The notes: generated by a model not told the origin, from the letters alone. DNA of 49,249 bases from an uncultured Schlesneria sp. (GCA_903871875.1 CAIQIR010000123.1:1-49249); one strand, 5' to 3'. Positions 1 through 8,278 are shown, counted from the first letter of the stretch. Program-made: numbers and translations.

Positions 1-540
1 AACCAAAGGAGAACGTCTGTATGACTGGGCTGAAGTCCGCTGGCCAGGTTCGCCCGAAAGTCCGTTTGCAGGAGGCCTGCTAGTCCGCCGATCGATCAAA
101 GATCCGACGGACTTGGCGTATTACTTTTTCCGAGCCCGTAAGGGAACTCCTCTGAATACGATTGTCTCCATTGCGGGTCGACGCTGGGCGATTGAGGAGT
201 GTTTCGAACAAGCCAAACAACTAACCGGACTGGATGAATACGAAGTCCGGTCTTGGATTGGCTGGTACCGACACATCACCCTCTCGATGTTGGCGCATGC
301 GACACTGGTCGTGATGCGGGCTCGGACTCCTTCCCGGAAACCTGTCAAAAAAATCCGCCACCATTGATTCGCCTGAGCGTTCCGGAAATCCGCAATCTGC
401 TCGTGAGATTGGTGCTGAACCGCCCTGTCAATCTCCAGCAAACCCTGAGCTTTTCCACGTGGAAACGGCACCACCAGGCACTGGCTATGCAATACCACTA
501 CAGAACCAGAGGCTCACCTCTCAGAAATGTCCAACTGTAG
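1..540 (+). mobile_element. Right-hand part of an IS701-family insertion sequence
   Basis: The window opens inside a transposase reading frame, so only the 3' part of the element is present. The family call rests on the C-terminal transposase signature described in the next entry. I could not identify a terminal inverted repeat downstream of the stop at 540, because the left end lies outside the window and no comparison is possible. The following kilobases hold truncated genes, which fits an insertion or rearrangement hotspot. Confidence 0.7.
2..540 (+). pseudogene. IS701-family transposase, C-terminal part, frame broken at an A7 run
   Basis: DDE transposase that would cut and join the ends of its insertion sequence. 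The frame is open from base 2 and gives a typical IS701/IS4-like C-terminal segment: a [12 protein letters not shown] strand, then [13 protein letters not shown], which contains the glutamate expected to complete the DDE triad, then [20 protein letters not shown]. It stops at 365-367. The remaining family C-terminus ([13 protein letters not shown], then WKRHHQALAMQYHY) continues in the -1 frame to a stop at 538-540. The switch falls on seven consecutive A residues at 347-353, where the zero frame reads GTC AAA AAA ATC. A -1 slip there would produce one continuous protein. It is either a decayed copy or an element using programmed -1 frameshifting; the sequence alone does not decide. The 5' half is outside the window. 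Confidence 0.75.
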
Positions 541-884
541 TACTAGATGTCTTGAATTAATCCGACCGTCGGAAAGCCAGAACGGAGATTTGGTCATTTC
601 GAGTCGGGTCAGCAGAAAACGAAATACTTCCGGGCAGACTCCCAAAACTGATATCCCACTGACCGCATTCAGTGCCTTGCGGTCACTTCAAAAACGAAAA
701 TGGGGAGCCGCGCCCTCCCCGTCTCAAACTGCTTCTCGAATCAACTTCTGCAAGAGTCGAAATGAACGCGGTCACAGCATCTTATTACAAGGTGAGACAA
801 AGGCACACCGTTTCTTTAAGTGCGTCAAACAACACTCGGCAGAAGCAGTTTCTTGAGGCTCGACTTCGGTCGAGCAGGAAGCTT
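541..884. other. Intergenic, no convincing gene
   Basis: Short open frames cross this stretch on the plus strand, but none has a recognisable domain, a plausible composition or a ribosome binding site. It lies between the IS remnant and a minus-strand gene and may hold decayed sequence. Confidence 0.5.
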
Positions 885-1211
885 TCAACCAGCGCAATTG
901 TTGGCAACCGCTTCGTGGGTGGCACCGCAATTGAAAAGCTCACCACCGGCGACGAAGGTGCAATTATCATCAATGATTTTGAATCCTTGCCCGACGTCCA
1001 AAATGACGTCCGGCACCAAAACGCACCCGGTCCCGGCGCAAGTCCATTCTGCGTCTTGAATACCGCCGCAGGTGACACCTCCAAACGTCCTGGAACCCTC
1101 GGCGTCGGTCAGGAGGCTAACTGTTGGCCCAGTGGGAAGAAAAAATAACCCAAGTGTTGTCAACGCGGCGGAAACGGTCATCAGGAGTGCCGGAGGAAAG
1201 AAAGTTTTCAA
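885..1211 (-). CDS. Small exported cysteine-containing protein, unknown function
   Basis: Not recognised as a named family. I chose the TTG start at 1211 because GAAAGG lies about nine bases upstream and the protein then opens with a signal-peptide-like segment (KTFFPPALLMTVSAALTTLG). An ATG at 1304 in the same frame would add 31 mostly charged residues. The mature part is about 75 residues and contains several cysteines in short blocks (TCGGIQDAEWTCAGTGC, then two NC pairs and a final NNC near the C-terminus), as in small disulfide-bonded secreted proteins. It lies downstream of, and on the same strand as, the C39-like peptidase gene, about 300 bp away. A peptidase-substrate relationship is possible but unproven: no double-glycine leader is visible. 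Confidence 0.55.
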   Translation of the reverse strand: MKTFFPPALLMTVSAALTTLGLFFLPTGPTVSLLTDAEGSRTFGGVTCGGIQDAEWTCAGTGCVLVPDVILDVGQGFKIIDDNCTFVAGGELFNCGATHEAVANNCAG

Positions 1212-1511
1212 TTGGATAGACCTTTCGAATAAGCGGGGAACACGAACAAGATGGCGGGCGACGCGCTCGCCTCGATGTGATAGGTAGCGATCATTAAAGC
1301 TCACAGACTGTGTGAGGGAAAGTGGAGAGGGCTTTCATGGGCCAAAACACGGTCGCGCCATCGACGATCCAATCCCCGCTGCCACCCAGAGTGGCTGACA
1401 GCGGGCGATGTCGTTCGACTTGAGTTCGGACAGATGGATTTCTCAATTTGGAATCCTGATCATTTAAAACGCATTCTGAATTGATAAGTAAGACAGTTAC
1501 CGTTCTCGATA
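1212..1511. other. Spacer between two minus-strand genes
   Basis: About 300 bp with no supported gene. A short minus-strand frame at 1294-1614 overlaps the peptidase gene and looks like a shadow. The promoter of the small cysteine-containing protein may lie here, but I see no clear -35/-10 pair. Confidence 0.4.
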
Positions 1512-2159
1512 CTAAAGTGCTGGGTCCAGCGGACGCGCTGTCGAAGTGGTGAAAAAAAGCTGGGCCAATCCCGCACATTTGAGCAACAACAGCACGACCA
1601 GGCATGCCAGACACACGAATGCGACGGTCACCACCATGTCGTCATAGGCTTGCGAGTTCCAATCCACTTCGCGCACTAATATGATTCCGCTCCACTGGGT
1701 TAGCATGTCCGCATAGGGAGTGCGGACAATCGAACCGAGAGTTGAGTCCAATATCGTTGCGGAATCATCGGAATGAATCCTCAGCAGAACAACAAAGTGA
1801 CCCGATTCGCCATCGGACTCATCGTGAGATTGCATGTGCAAAATCGCCGGCTTCGTGAAGCGCCGCAAATCCTTTACTGATGCCTTCAGTGGTACGAGAG
1901 CCAACCCATTTTCGCGTCCGGCCTGAACCAAATCAGTCACGCTCACTCCTTTTTCCTTGATCGACATGCTGGAAATGATGCGATCATAGTCGGGCGTGAG
2001 GCCGTGCATGGCAAGCAATACGTACAGCGAATTCGGGCCACACCGGTTAAGCTCGCGCCAACCAAGGGCAGTCCGCGGCTGGACGGGCCGGGAATCACTG
2101 GCTGTCACGACAGTACCAGCAAGACTAGTGATTAGGAATATACGCAATACAAAAAGCAC
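1512..2159 (-). CDS. C39-like cysteine peptidase with C-terminal membrane anchor
   Basis: A 215-residue papain-fold peptidase-like protein of the C39/bacteriocin-leader-peptidase type. An N-terminal hydrophobic segment (residues 1-20) looks like a signal peptide. The catalytic cysteine is C40 in NRCGPNSLYVLLAMHG, the histidine is H121 in SGHFVVLLRI, and the aspartate is D138 in ATILDSTLG, in the order and spacing usual for the family. A strongly hydrophobic helix at about 174-195 (VVTVAFVCLACLVVLLLL) should anchor it in a membrane with the catalytic domain outside the cytoplasm. Classical C39 domains are fused to ABC exporters; there is no ABC domain here, so this is a stand-alone planctomycete type. 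The start is GTG at 2159 with a weak ribosome site; an in-frame TTG four codons later is an alternative. It lies just downstream of the toroid-like remnant on the same strand. Confidence 0.75.
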   Translation of the reverse strand: MLFVLRIFLITSLAGTVVTASDSRPVQPRTALGWRELNRCGPNSLYVLLAMHGLTPDYDRIISSMSIKEKGVSVTDLVQAGRENGLALVPLKASVKDLRRFTKPAILHMQSHDESDGESGHFVVLLRIHSDDSATILDSTLGSIVRTPYADMLTQWSGIILVREVDWNSQAYDDMVVTVAFVCLACLVVLLLLKCAGLAQLFFTTSTARPLDPAL

Positions 2160-2174
2160 GGCTGATCACCAAAA

Positions 2175-2627
2175 CTAGACGAGTCCTTGGCTCACGCTGG
2201 CTAATAAAACGCGTCCGGCATGGCTGTAGGGACAATAATTGCTAAATACGATTTGATCATCTAAGTTAAGAAATGCGCGGGCAAGAAAATGAAGGCCTGA
2301 AGAGGCCGAAGCCGACGAGATGCGCAACTCCACGGGCAGGTAAAGTTGGGCCTCAAGAATATGTCCAGTCATATGCACATCGTCATTTTCACGAGCTTTC
2401 AGCTGCGGTTTCGTGGACCAGTCTCGTTGCCATGCGCCTGTATCGTGCTGTGTCGATTCGAGCATTTCGGCATATCTGGAGCAAGTGTTTCGGACGTGGA
2501 CGGCAACACGATCTTTAAGGAGCTGACTTTGCTCAGTTGCCTGGAGGATTGCAGCCAAGGCCAACAATAGATGTGTGCCGCCACAGCTGTATGAGCTTAA
2601 GCCTAACCAGAAATCATAGATACCTTT
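2175..2627 (-). pseudogene. 3' remnant of an alpha/alpha-toroid-like exported protein
   Basis: The frame is open from the stop codon at 2628-2630 down to 2175 and reads like the C-terminal third of a larger helical-repeat protein: SSYSCGGTHLLLALAAILQA, then DTGAWQRDW, then DDVHMTGHILEAQLYLP, and finally a YSHAGRVLLA tail. The GTH, GAW and TGH-E blocks resemble alpha/alpha-toroid folds (terpene-cyclase or LanC-like) and a planctomycete-specific family of unknown function with the same tail. There is no plausible start codon or ribosome site: the frame directly abuts the stop of the LRR fragment. I therefore read it as a truncated remnant. A TTG at 2567 could start a 130-residue product but would discard the SCGGTH block. 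Confidence 0.55.
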
Positions 2628-3513
2628 TCAACTGAGCAAAACTGCCTCTAGTATTTTTAGGCTCGTAAATTGCCCGACATCCTTCATCCCGACGTCCGTG
2701 ATTCGGGTCCGCGCAAGGTTGAGAGCTGTCAGATGCTTGAGCTCTTTCAGTTCCCTCACGCCAGGGATAGCCGTCGGGATGCGTCAAAAACGGAGCCGAC
2801 GCACTCGCTTTGTCTTTCGGTCCCTCTTCGGTGAACAGGCTGATGATCCCGTTCTGATTCGCCTTTTTCCGGTCGGCATCTGCCACGTTCGCAAACCGAT
2901 AAAGTTCCTTGGGATCGTCGCCAAAATAATAGCGACTCTGACTTCCCGCTCGGCAGGCGTATTCCCATTCCGCTTCCGTCGGCAGTCGGTAGGTCCGCCC
3001 GTCCTTGCTGCTCAGCCATTCGCAAAAGGCGACGGCGTCATTCCAGGTGACGTAGACCACCGGATGATCGGGCTCGATCTTCCAGCCGACCGGATCCCAG
3101 GGGCGGTACCGAGTCGATTTCACCAGTGCCCCGGCTTTGTCATAGCCCCAACTGGGCTGACCGTCCCGTTCGGATTCCAGCTTGTAATTCGCCTCGTGAT
3201 AGAACTGCAGAAATTCACGCAAGGTTACCTCGTATTGCCCCATTTCGAACGACTTGGTGACTCGCACAGTGTGACGTGGCAGTTCCCCCTCCAGCCATTT
3301 CGGGTTCCAATAAGGGAACTCGTTGAGTGTATCCTTGGGATCTTCTTCCGCACCCATCAGGAATTCGCCGGTGGGGATGTCGACCAGCTTCATGCCAATC
3401 GTGTTCGTCGACACCACTGGATCGGCGGCCGGCGCAGGGCGAGCGACCATCACATTCAAGAGCGCGATCAAGGTGGCGAGAACGATCCGTTGATGGTGTT
3501 GACGTTCGAACAT
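2614..3513 (-). pseudogene. Formylglycine-generating-enzyme-like (SUMF1) protein, truncated mid-domain
   Basis: Exported FGE-sulfatase-domain protein. The chosen start is ATG at 3513, preceded by GAAAGG, giving a signal peptide (QRIVLATLIALLNVMVA, cleavage near PAPAAD). The domain begins as usual: NTIGMKLVDIPTGEFLMGAEE, EVTLREFLQFY, VVYVTWNDAVAFCEWLS, YRLPTEAEWEYACRAGS, YYFGDDP. After HPDGYPW (near 2770) the family sequence is lost. The expected GLYDMHGNVWEW core and the C-terminal GGSW/CRSA region are absent, and the frame runs through out-of-phase LRR sequence to a stop at 2614. The remaining 299-codon frame would probably not fold as an active enzyme. In planctomycetes these proteins are abundant; known members oxidise a sulfatase cysteine to formylglycine, but many have other or unknown roles. 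Confidence 0.7.
2628..2775 (-). pseudogene. C-terminal leucine-rich-repeat fragment
   Basis: On the minus strand, in a frame different from the FGE-like protein, the sequence reads VRELKELKHLTALNLARTR followed by ITDVGMKDVGQFTSLKILE, and stops at 2628-2630. This is the xxLxxLxxLxLxxTxITDxG pattern of planctomycete leucine-rich-repeat proteins, such as the intact one at 36653-37474. Only about two repeats remain and there is no start. Its 5' edge coincides with the point where the FGE-like protein loses family resemblance (about 2760-2775), so it looks like the product of a deletion joining two genes. Confidence 0.6.
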
Positions 3514-3897
3514 CTTTGCAAACCTTTCGGGCAGCGAGACCCCGTCTCTGAGGAAACTCATTCGCGGAGGTGATCCCTGGCGATCCCAGCAATCAATACG
3601 ACTCGGACGGAAAATGGGGCGGCCCCATCTCTGTTGATGCAATTCCCGATCCTGAGTGTCGCAACGTGCCTGATCATTACTTTTTCGGCAGGCTCTGGAT
3701 TGCGCGACTATTTATCCCGACTTCGCGGGTTCATTCTTTAAGAGAGCTAAATTCTGTCACTGATTCTTCCCCAGACCCGCTCTGCTTCCGACGAACCTCC
3801 GCACGTCCGCCCGATGGGACTCATCAGGGCTGGCGCAGGGGGCTTCGTTTCCACGTCGGAACGGGGCGAGAAGACGGGAACTGGCCGGAGCGACGAC
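3514..3897. other. Divergent intergenic region
   Basis: About 384 bp between the divergent starts at 3513 (minus) and 3898 (plus). It should hold promoters for both genes. I see no clear sigma-70 pair, operator palindrome or small gene that I can defend. Confidence 0.4.
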
Positions 3898-4377
3898 ATG
3901 AGAAGAACAAGTATCCGCCGTCTGATCCTGGCACTGGGACTCACGCTGCCGCTGGGCGTCTCGACGGCCGACGCGGCCAAGGGCGTGAAGAAAACCACTC
4001 CCACCGGCCCTCAAGTCGTCACCGGTGTCGTCATGAGCATCATCCCGAACAAAACGGGGGGCGGGACTTTCCATCTGAAAACGGTTCAACCGCATCGAAT
4101 CATGGGCACCGTCTCTCCCAGCACGAACACCACCGGCAAGATTCCCCAGCACGAGTTCAACGTCACGACGGCGACGCGATTCGAGCAATACAATGGCACG
4201 ACGGGCGGCGTGGTGAACGCGGCCGCACTGCGGCCCGGCTCACGTGTCCGAGTTCAAGCGGTCGGACAACAGGCCCAGCGAGTGCAAATCATGACCGCCC
4301 GACGATCGACCGGATCGGTCATGCGGCACCGTACCAGTCAGTATCATCCGTACCATTCTCCCCATCGACGACGGTAA
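3898..4377 (+). CDS. Small exported OB-fold-like protein, unknown function
   Basis: A 159-residue exported protein. ATG at 3898 is chosen because GGAG lies eight bases upstream and a signal peptide follows (RRLILALGLTLPLGVSTADA, cleavage near ADAAKG). The mature part has alternating beta strands: VVTGVVMSIIPNKTGGGTF, HEFNVTTATRFEQY, then LRPGSRVRVQAVGQQAQRVQ. This resembles the DUF5666/OB-fold type of exported bacterial protein. The C-terminal 25 residues are basic and rich in His, Arg, Ser and Tyr. No enzyme motif is visible. It is followed after 57 bp by the WD40 gene on the same strand, so co-transcription is possible. Confidence 0.65.
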   Translation: MRRTSIRRLILALGLTLPLGVSTADAAKGVKKTTPTGPQVVTGVVMSIIPNKTGGGTFHLKTVQPHRIMGTVSPSTNTTGKIPQHEFNVTTATRFEQYNGTTGGVVNAAALRPGSRVRVQAVGQQAQRVQIMTARRSTGSVMRHRTSQYHPYHSPHRRR

Positions 4378-4434
4378 GCCGCGGCGTTTGATCGGTCAGT
4401 CTGGCCTGCCTGCGAACAAATCAAGGAACGTCTA

Positions 4435-5406
4435 ATGCCGCTCGCGGCGAGTTCAATTGCCTTGTGCATCGTCCTGTGGGGAGTGCCTCCGCAGATCAAA
4501 ACCGTCCCGCTGACCGTCAAGGGCCATACGGACGTGGTCAATACCGTGAGGTATTCGCCCGACGGACAACAACTGGCGTCAGCCAGCGACGACAAACTGG
4601 TGCAGATCGTCGCTCCGTCAACCGGCAAACTGCTCTTCTCGCTGAAGGGACACCAGGACGCGGTGCTGTCCGTCGCCTTTTCGCCGGATGGCACCAAACT
4701 CGCCTCGGCCAGTAGTGACGAAACCGCTCGCCTGTGGGACATCGCCAAGGGCACAGCCCTGGCGACTCTGACCGGCCACGGCGACTCGTTGAACTGCGTC
4801 GTGTTCAGTCCTGACGGAAAATGGCTGGCCACGGGCAGCGACGATGACACAGTGAAACTCTGGGACGTGTCCTCCGGTCATGTCGTCGCAACCTTGAAGG
4901 GACATACCGATTCGGTGAACGGAGTCGCCTTTTCGCCGGACGGTCAGTGGCTCGCCAGCGGCAGCTCGGACGACACGATCCGCATCTGGGACATCGAAGC
5001 CCGCAAGTCGTTGCGCACGCTGAAGGGACATACCGACACGGTCAACGCGTTGGCATTTTCTCCTGACGGAACCTTGATCGCCTCGGCCAGTCAGGACGAC
5101 ACGGTCAAACTGTGGGATGCCGCCAGCGGCGACACCGATGCGACGCTGACCGGACATGACGGTCCGGTGCGAGGTCTGGCGTTTACACACGACGGCCGGA
5201 TGTTAGCCACGGTCGGCGACGATGGCGTGGTGAAGATTTGGGATCTGTCGAATGATGAAGAGCGAGCGACGCTCGCGGGGCATGAACAGCCGCTGAACGA
5301 GGTCGCGTTTGCTCCCGACGATCTGACACTGGCAACTGCCGGCGACGATCACACGGTCAGGATCTGGCGTCTGCCGTCCCCACCGGCTGCCACATCGGGT
5401 CGATAA
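4435..5406 (+). CDS. Seven-repeat WD40 beta-propeller protein
   Basis: A 323-residue protein made almost entirely of WD40 repeats. I count seven GH dipeptides (KGHTD, KGHQD, TGHGD, KGHTD, KGHTD, TGHDG, AGHEQ), each followed by an FSPDG-type strand and, in most repeats, a WD/WDxx end (ARLWDIAKG, VKLWDVSSG, IRIWDIEAR). Seven repeats are exactly enough for one closed propeller. The N-terminal hydrophobic stretch (SSIALCIVLWGVP) suggests export, although it is short. The ATG at 4435 has AAGGA eight bases upstream. Such propellers act as protein-interaction platforms; no partner domain is present here. It converges with the SYLF gene, with a hairpin between them. Confidence 0.85.
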   Translation: MPLAASSIALCIVLWGVPPQIKTVPLTVKGHTDVVNTVRYSPDGQQLASASDDKLVQIVAPSTGKLLFSLKGHQDAVLSVAFSPDGTKLASASSDETARLWDIAKGTALATLTGHGDSLNCVVFSPDGKWLATGSDDDTVKLWDVSSGHVVATLKGHTDSVNGVAFSPDGQWLASGSSDDTIRIWDIEARKSLRTLKGHTDTVNALAFSPDGTLIASASQDDTVKLWDAASGDTDATLTGHDGPVRGLAFTHDGRMLATVGDDGVVKIWDLSNDEERATLAGHEQPLNEVAFAPDDLTLATAGDDHTVRIWRLPSPPAATSGR

Positions 5407-5423
5407 CGACCGAGTGCAAAACA

Positions 5424-5464
5424 CCAGAGGGGACCAGCGCGCGACGCGCGATGCCCCCCTCTGG
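5424..5464. terminator. Hairpin between convergent genes
   Basis: A perfect 9-bp stem (CCAGAGGGG at 5424-5432 and CCCCTCTGG at 5456-5464) encloses a loop that contains a second GC-rich palindrome. It sits between the convergent stop codons at 5406 and 5509. No strong T tract follows on either side, so its role as a bidirectional terminator is inferred. Confidence 0.5.
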
Positions 5465-5508
5465 CGATTGACGTGACGGCCCACCCGCCGTCGACGTGTG
5501 TCAAACGT

Positions 5509-6537
5509 TTACTCGCGATGCAAATGGGTCGGAGGTGGCGGCAATTGCAACGTCGACCGTGCCGCCCCGACGGCCTGCTCGTATTCACGTAACAATTCGT
5601 AGGTCGACTGGAACTCGGGGCGCTGGACCAACTGCTGGTATTCGGTCGCTCCACTGACATGGGCAAAGCGTTTGAGAGCCAGCGTTACGGATTCGTGCGG
5701 AGGCACGACACCCGGTTCTTGCAGTTCTCGCGGGATCGCGAGATACGGTCGCCATTCCGGGCTGAGGAGCAATTGCAATTGTTCGGAACTGCGGACCAGC
5801 GATCGGCGAATCGCTTCCACCTGTCGTTGGGACGGTGGTGGCAAAGGCTGTTCAATCGCCACAGGCTTGGAGGCATGCCCGGGGGTCAATTCGGCCAAAA
5901 AGGCTCGCAGCTGCGCCGCGGTGGGTGGCACTCGTCGCGGCAGTTCGCCCGACGGTGATCCGTAATAAAAACCGTGTGCTTCATTGTCGATTTCGAGGGC
6001 CGAGCCATCGAGTGACACACCGACAAACAGACCGCGGCTGCGTGAATAGGAATAGATCTCGGACTGCAGCGTCGCATCAGTACCGAGGGCCGCTTCGCGG
6101 CCGACCGGTCCGGCGGTCGCCGACGCATCGACGCCGACCGTGAATTTCCCGCGCATCAGTCCTTCGACTCCTTTGCGAGTCGTAAAGACCAGCACCACGT
6201 CGGTGCCCTGGATACCGGCTTGCCAGCCGACGCTACCACCGGTGAGCGTCACAAACTGGGGCAAACTCCATTCTCCGTCGGCATCACGCACCATCACGAC
6301 CCCATGGCCACGACGTGCACCGGCGATGAATCCGATTTTGATCACATTGGGAATGATCACCACCCCTTGGGCTTGTTCCAGCAACCGGTGGGGAATCTGT
6401 TTGGCGGGGATGGCCATCAATTCACTTAAGACCTGCTCCGCTTCCACCACCGTTTCGGCGGGGCTGTTGGCAACCAGCGGCTGAGCCGTCGCGATTCCTC
6501 CACCGAGAATCATTGCCAGAATCAAATAGTTGCGCAT
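5509..6537 (-). CDS. SYLF-domain (Ysc84/DUF500) exported lipid-binding-type protein
   Basis: A 342-residue exported protein. The ATG at 6537 is preferred because CGGAG lies eight bases upstream; an ATG six codons earlier lacks a ribosome site. A signal peptide (NYLILAMILGGGIATAQ) is followed by a SYLF domain at about 25-190, with the typical blocks AQGVVIIPNVIKIGFIAGAR, GHGVVMVRDADGEWSLPQFV, GGSVGWQAGIQGTDVVLVF and YSRSRGLFVGVSLDGS. SYLF domains bind phosphoinositides in eukaryotes; bacterial versions are periplasmic or outer-membrane associated with an unclear role. The C-terminal 120 residues are helical with proline-rich ends (LPPPSQRQ, QLPPPPTHLH) and are not part of the conserved domain. 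Confidence 0.85.
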   Translation of the reverse strand: MRNYLILAMILGGGIATAQPLVANSPAETVVEAEQVLSELMAIPAKQIPHRLLEQAQGVVIIPNVIKIGFIAGARRGHGVVMVRDADGEWSLPQFVTLTGGSVGWQAGIQGTDVVLVFTTRKGVEGLMRGKFTVGVDASATAGPVGREAALGTDATLQSEIYSYSRSRGLFVGVSLDGSALEIDNEAHGFYYGSPSGELPRRVPPTAAQLRAFLAELTPGHASKPVAIEQPLPPPSQRQVEAIRRSLVRSSEQLQLLLSPEWRPYLAIPRELQEPGVVPPHESVTLALKRFAHVSGATEYQQLVQRPEFQSTYELLREYEQAVGAARSTLQLPPPPTHLHRE

Positions 6538-6692
6538 GATCGAACTCCGTTTCATGTCGGTTGAAAACTGGCGGCCAATTCCGCCCCGCCGCATTCTAGT
6601 CCTTCTGCGGGATTTCCGAAGCGCAGATCCGTTTCGACTGGAATGTTTCCTGCCGGGCGACAATCGGACGCCATGAGCTCAAACATGCAATT

Positions 6693-6720
6693 CCGGGGGC
6701 ACCAATTTCCGTGCCCCCGG
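6693..6720. terminator. Strong GC-rich hairpin downstream of the PDZ gene
   Basis: A perfect 10-bp stem (CCGGGGGCAC at 6693-6702 and its complement at 6711-6720) with an 8-nt loop lies 84 bp past the stop of the minus-strand PDZ gene. There is no run of T on the minus strand, so it is a terminator-like hairpin, not a textbook intrinsic terminator. Confidence 0.5.
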
Positions 6721-6803
6721 ATCGTTCCGCCATCTGGCCGGCGGAGATGCCGGCGCGAATCCCGATCGTTCACCCAATCGACGATCAGGACCTTCGCGAC
6801 CAG

Positions 6804-7643
6804 TTAGAATTCGAGTTCCTCGCCTTCGGGCAGCACAACCAGGGGAACGCCATGATCGGGCATGTCCAATCCACGTAACAGATGAAACCGCTCATTAGGC
6901 AAAATGGCCTGATCGGCTTCGATCCGTTTGCGGATCTCTTCGCGAGTTCCCTCGAACTCATGTTTCTGGATTTTTCCGTCTTTGTCCTCGTAGGCAATCG
7001 AGGCGTGAAAACGTCCTTTGTCCAGCTTCTTGATCGTCAGCGAATCGAATTGAGTCCAGGCGGAACCGGCATGATGCAGGTGAGCCCGATGGGGTTGACC
7101 GCCCCACAAACTGCGGAACCAACCCGGGTGGGCCGCCCGTCTTGCGCCAAATTCTTCGGTGATCAGGGATTCGCTCCCCTTCACCGTTCGTTCACCGAGC
7201 TTCATCTGCACGGTTTGCGGCTTGCCTTCCCGAATCAGCCCCAGCTTCAATTCGCGCCCAATTTGATCACTGCCGATCAATTTGATGAACTGTTCCACCG
7301 AGAACAGCTTCTGATCATCGTAAGTCATCAGAATATCATGCACTTTGATTCCGGCCTGGGCAGCGGGCGAATCCGCAGCCACCGATTCCACCAGTAGCCC
7401 TTGCCCCGATTGGCCGGCGCCAGGCAGATGCTTCATCAACGCGGGATGAAGTTCTTCAACCATCACTCCGACAAATGCCGAATGCTGTTCGTCATTGGAT
7501 TGCGATTCATCAGTCCGTGACTTGGACGTTTTCGAACTATCGTTGGCCGCTTTGTCTGAATCGGCCGCCAAGGCCAGTAGCGGATTGCTGCCGAGCGCGA
7601 TGGCCAAGAGCAAAGGTACTGACAAATACCGGGTGCCAGACAT
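6804..7643 (-). CDS. Exported PDZ-domain protein (HtrA-like PDZ without protease domain)
   Basis: A 279-residue protein with a signal peptide (SVPLLLAIALGSNPLLALAA), a charged linker rich in Ser, Asp and Lys, and a PDZ domain at about 55-150: FVGVMVEELHP, GLLVESVAADSPAAQAGIK, VHDILMTYDDQKLFSVEQF and LKLGLIREGKPQTVQMKLGE, as in the substrate-binding PDZ of DegP/HtrA. No trypsin-like domain precedes it, so it should act as a periplasmic binding or adaptor protein. The C-terminal half has a beta segment (FDSLTIKKLDKGRFHASIAY) and a charged helix (TREEIRKRIEADQ). GGGAG sits about ten bases before the ATG at 7643. It lies downstream of the Hsp20 gene on the same strand, which suggests a stress or protein-quality context. 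Confidence 0.8.
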   Translation of the reverse strand: MSGTRYLSVPLLLAIALGSNPLLALAADSDKAANDSSKTSKSRTDESQSNDEQHSAFVGVMVEELHPALMKHLPGAGQSGQGLLVESVAADSPAAQAGIKVHDILMTYDDQKLFSVEQFIKLIGSDQIGRELKLGLIREGKPQTVQMKLGERTVKGSESLITEEFGARRAAHPGWFRSLWGGQPHRAHLHHAGSAWTQFDSLTIKKLDKGRFHASIAYEDKDGKIQKHEFEGTREEIRKRIEADQAILPNERFHLLRGLDMPDHGVPLVVLPEGEELEF

Positions 7644-7792
7644 CGTTCAAATCTCCCTGAAAAAGGCTATTTCGTCTCTCACCGCCCCCACCGGACGGTG
7701 AGCATTCCTGATGAGTAATTGCCCCTGAACGGAGCGGTGTGGCGTTTCAAGTCTTCACCGCTTTCCAGCTTCGCCGTACTCAGTTCACCGTG

Positions 7793-8278
7793 TTAAGTTT
7801 TCACAGCGATCTCGCAGGGTTTGGTCTGTTCGGCCTTCGGCAGCGTGATGGTCAAAACACCATCGCGGTATCGGGCATCGATCTTATCTTGCCGGACGGC
7901 CGCTGGCAGCACGATCGAGCGCGAGAACGTACCGTAGAAACGTTCCACGCAATGTGGCGTTCCGCCGTTCCGTTTTCCTTCGCTCTGTTCGCACTTTCGT
8001 TCGCCGCTGATCATCAACACATTTTCGGCCACATGCACCTTCAGATCCTCGGCCTTAATCCCCGGCAGATCGACTTTCACTTCGTAGTTCGAATCGGTTT
8101 CATTCAGATCGAGCATTGGTGCAAATGCCGGCACCGTAGCCGCGTTATCCGACGTCGTAAACCAATTGGTCAGCATCTGATCGAATTCTTCGCGTAACGA
8201 CCCAAAGGGATCCGAAGCGAAGATCGACGGCAGGGTCGTCCGAAGTCGGTTTGGACGGCGTGTGAGCGTCGCGGACAT
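7793..8278 (-). CDS. Small heat shock protein, Hsp20/alpha-crystallin family
   Basis: A 161-residue ATP-independent holdase chaperone. ATG at 8278 is chosen for the AAAGGAG site ahead of it; an upstream in-frame extension to 8365 lacks one. The N-terminal arm contains FGSLREEFDQMLTNWF, followed by the alpha-crystallin domain: YEVKVDLPGIKAEDLKVHVA, NVLMISGERK, a loop with the CVERFYGTFSRSIVLP block, and DGVLTITLPKAE, the family's A-x-x-x-n-GvL strand. The C-terminal IxI/V-type tail is weak (CEIAVKT). It belongs to class A bacterial Hsp20 proteins that oligomerise and hold unfolding clients. The 5' leader contains a small hairpin. Confidence 0.92.
   Translation of the reverse strand: MSATLTRRPNRLRTTLPSIFASDPFGSLREEFDQMLTNWFTTSDNAATVPAFAPMLDLNETDSNYEVKVDLPGIKAEDLKVHVAENVLMISGERKCEQSEGKRNGGTPHCVERFYGTFSRSIVLPAAVRQDKIDARYRDGVLTITLPKAEQTKPCEIAVKT

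Noticed and set aside
527-856. 109-codon frame just after the IS701 remnant
   Set aside because: No ribosome site, no domain, and composition unlike the neighbouring genes.
2698-3573. 291-codon plus-strand frame
   Set aside because: It is antisense to the FGE-like pseudogene and shows no domain pattern.
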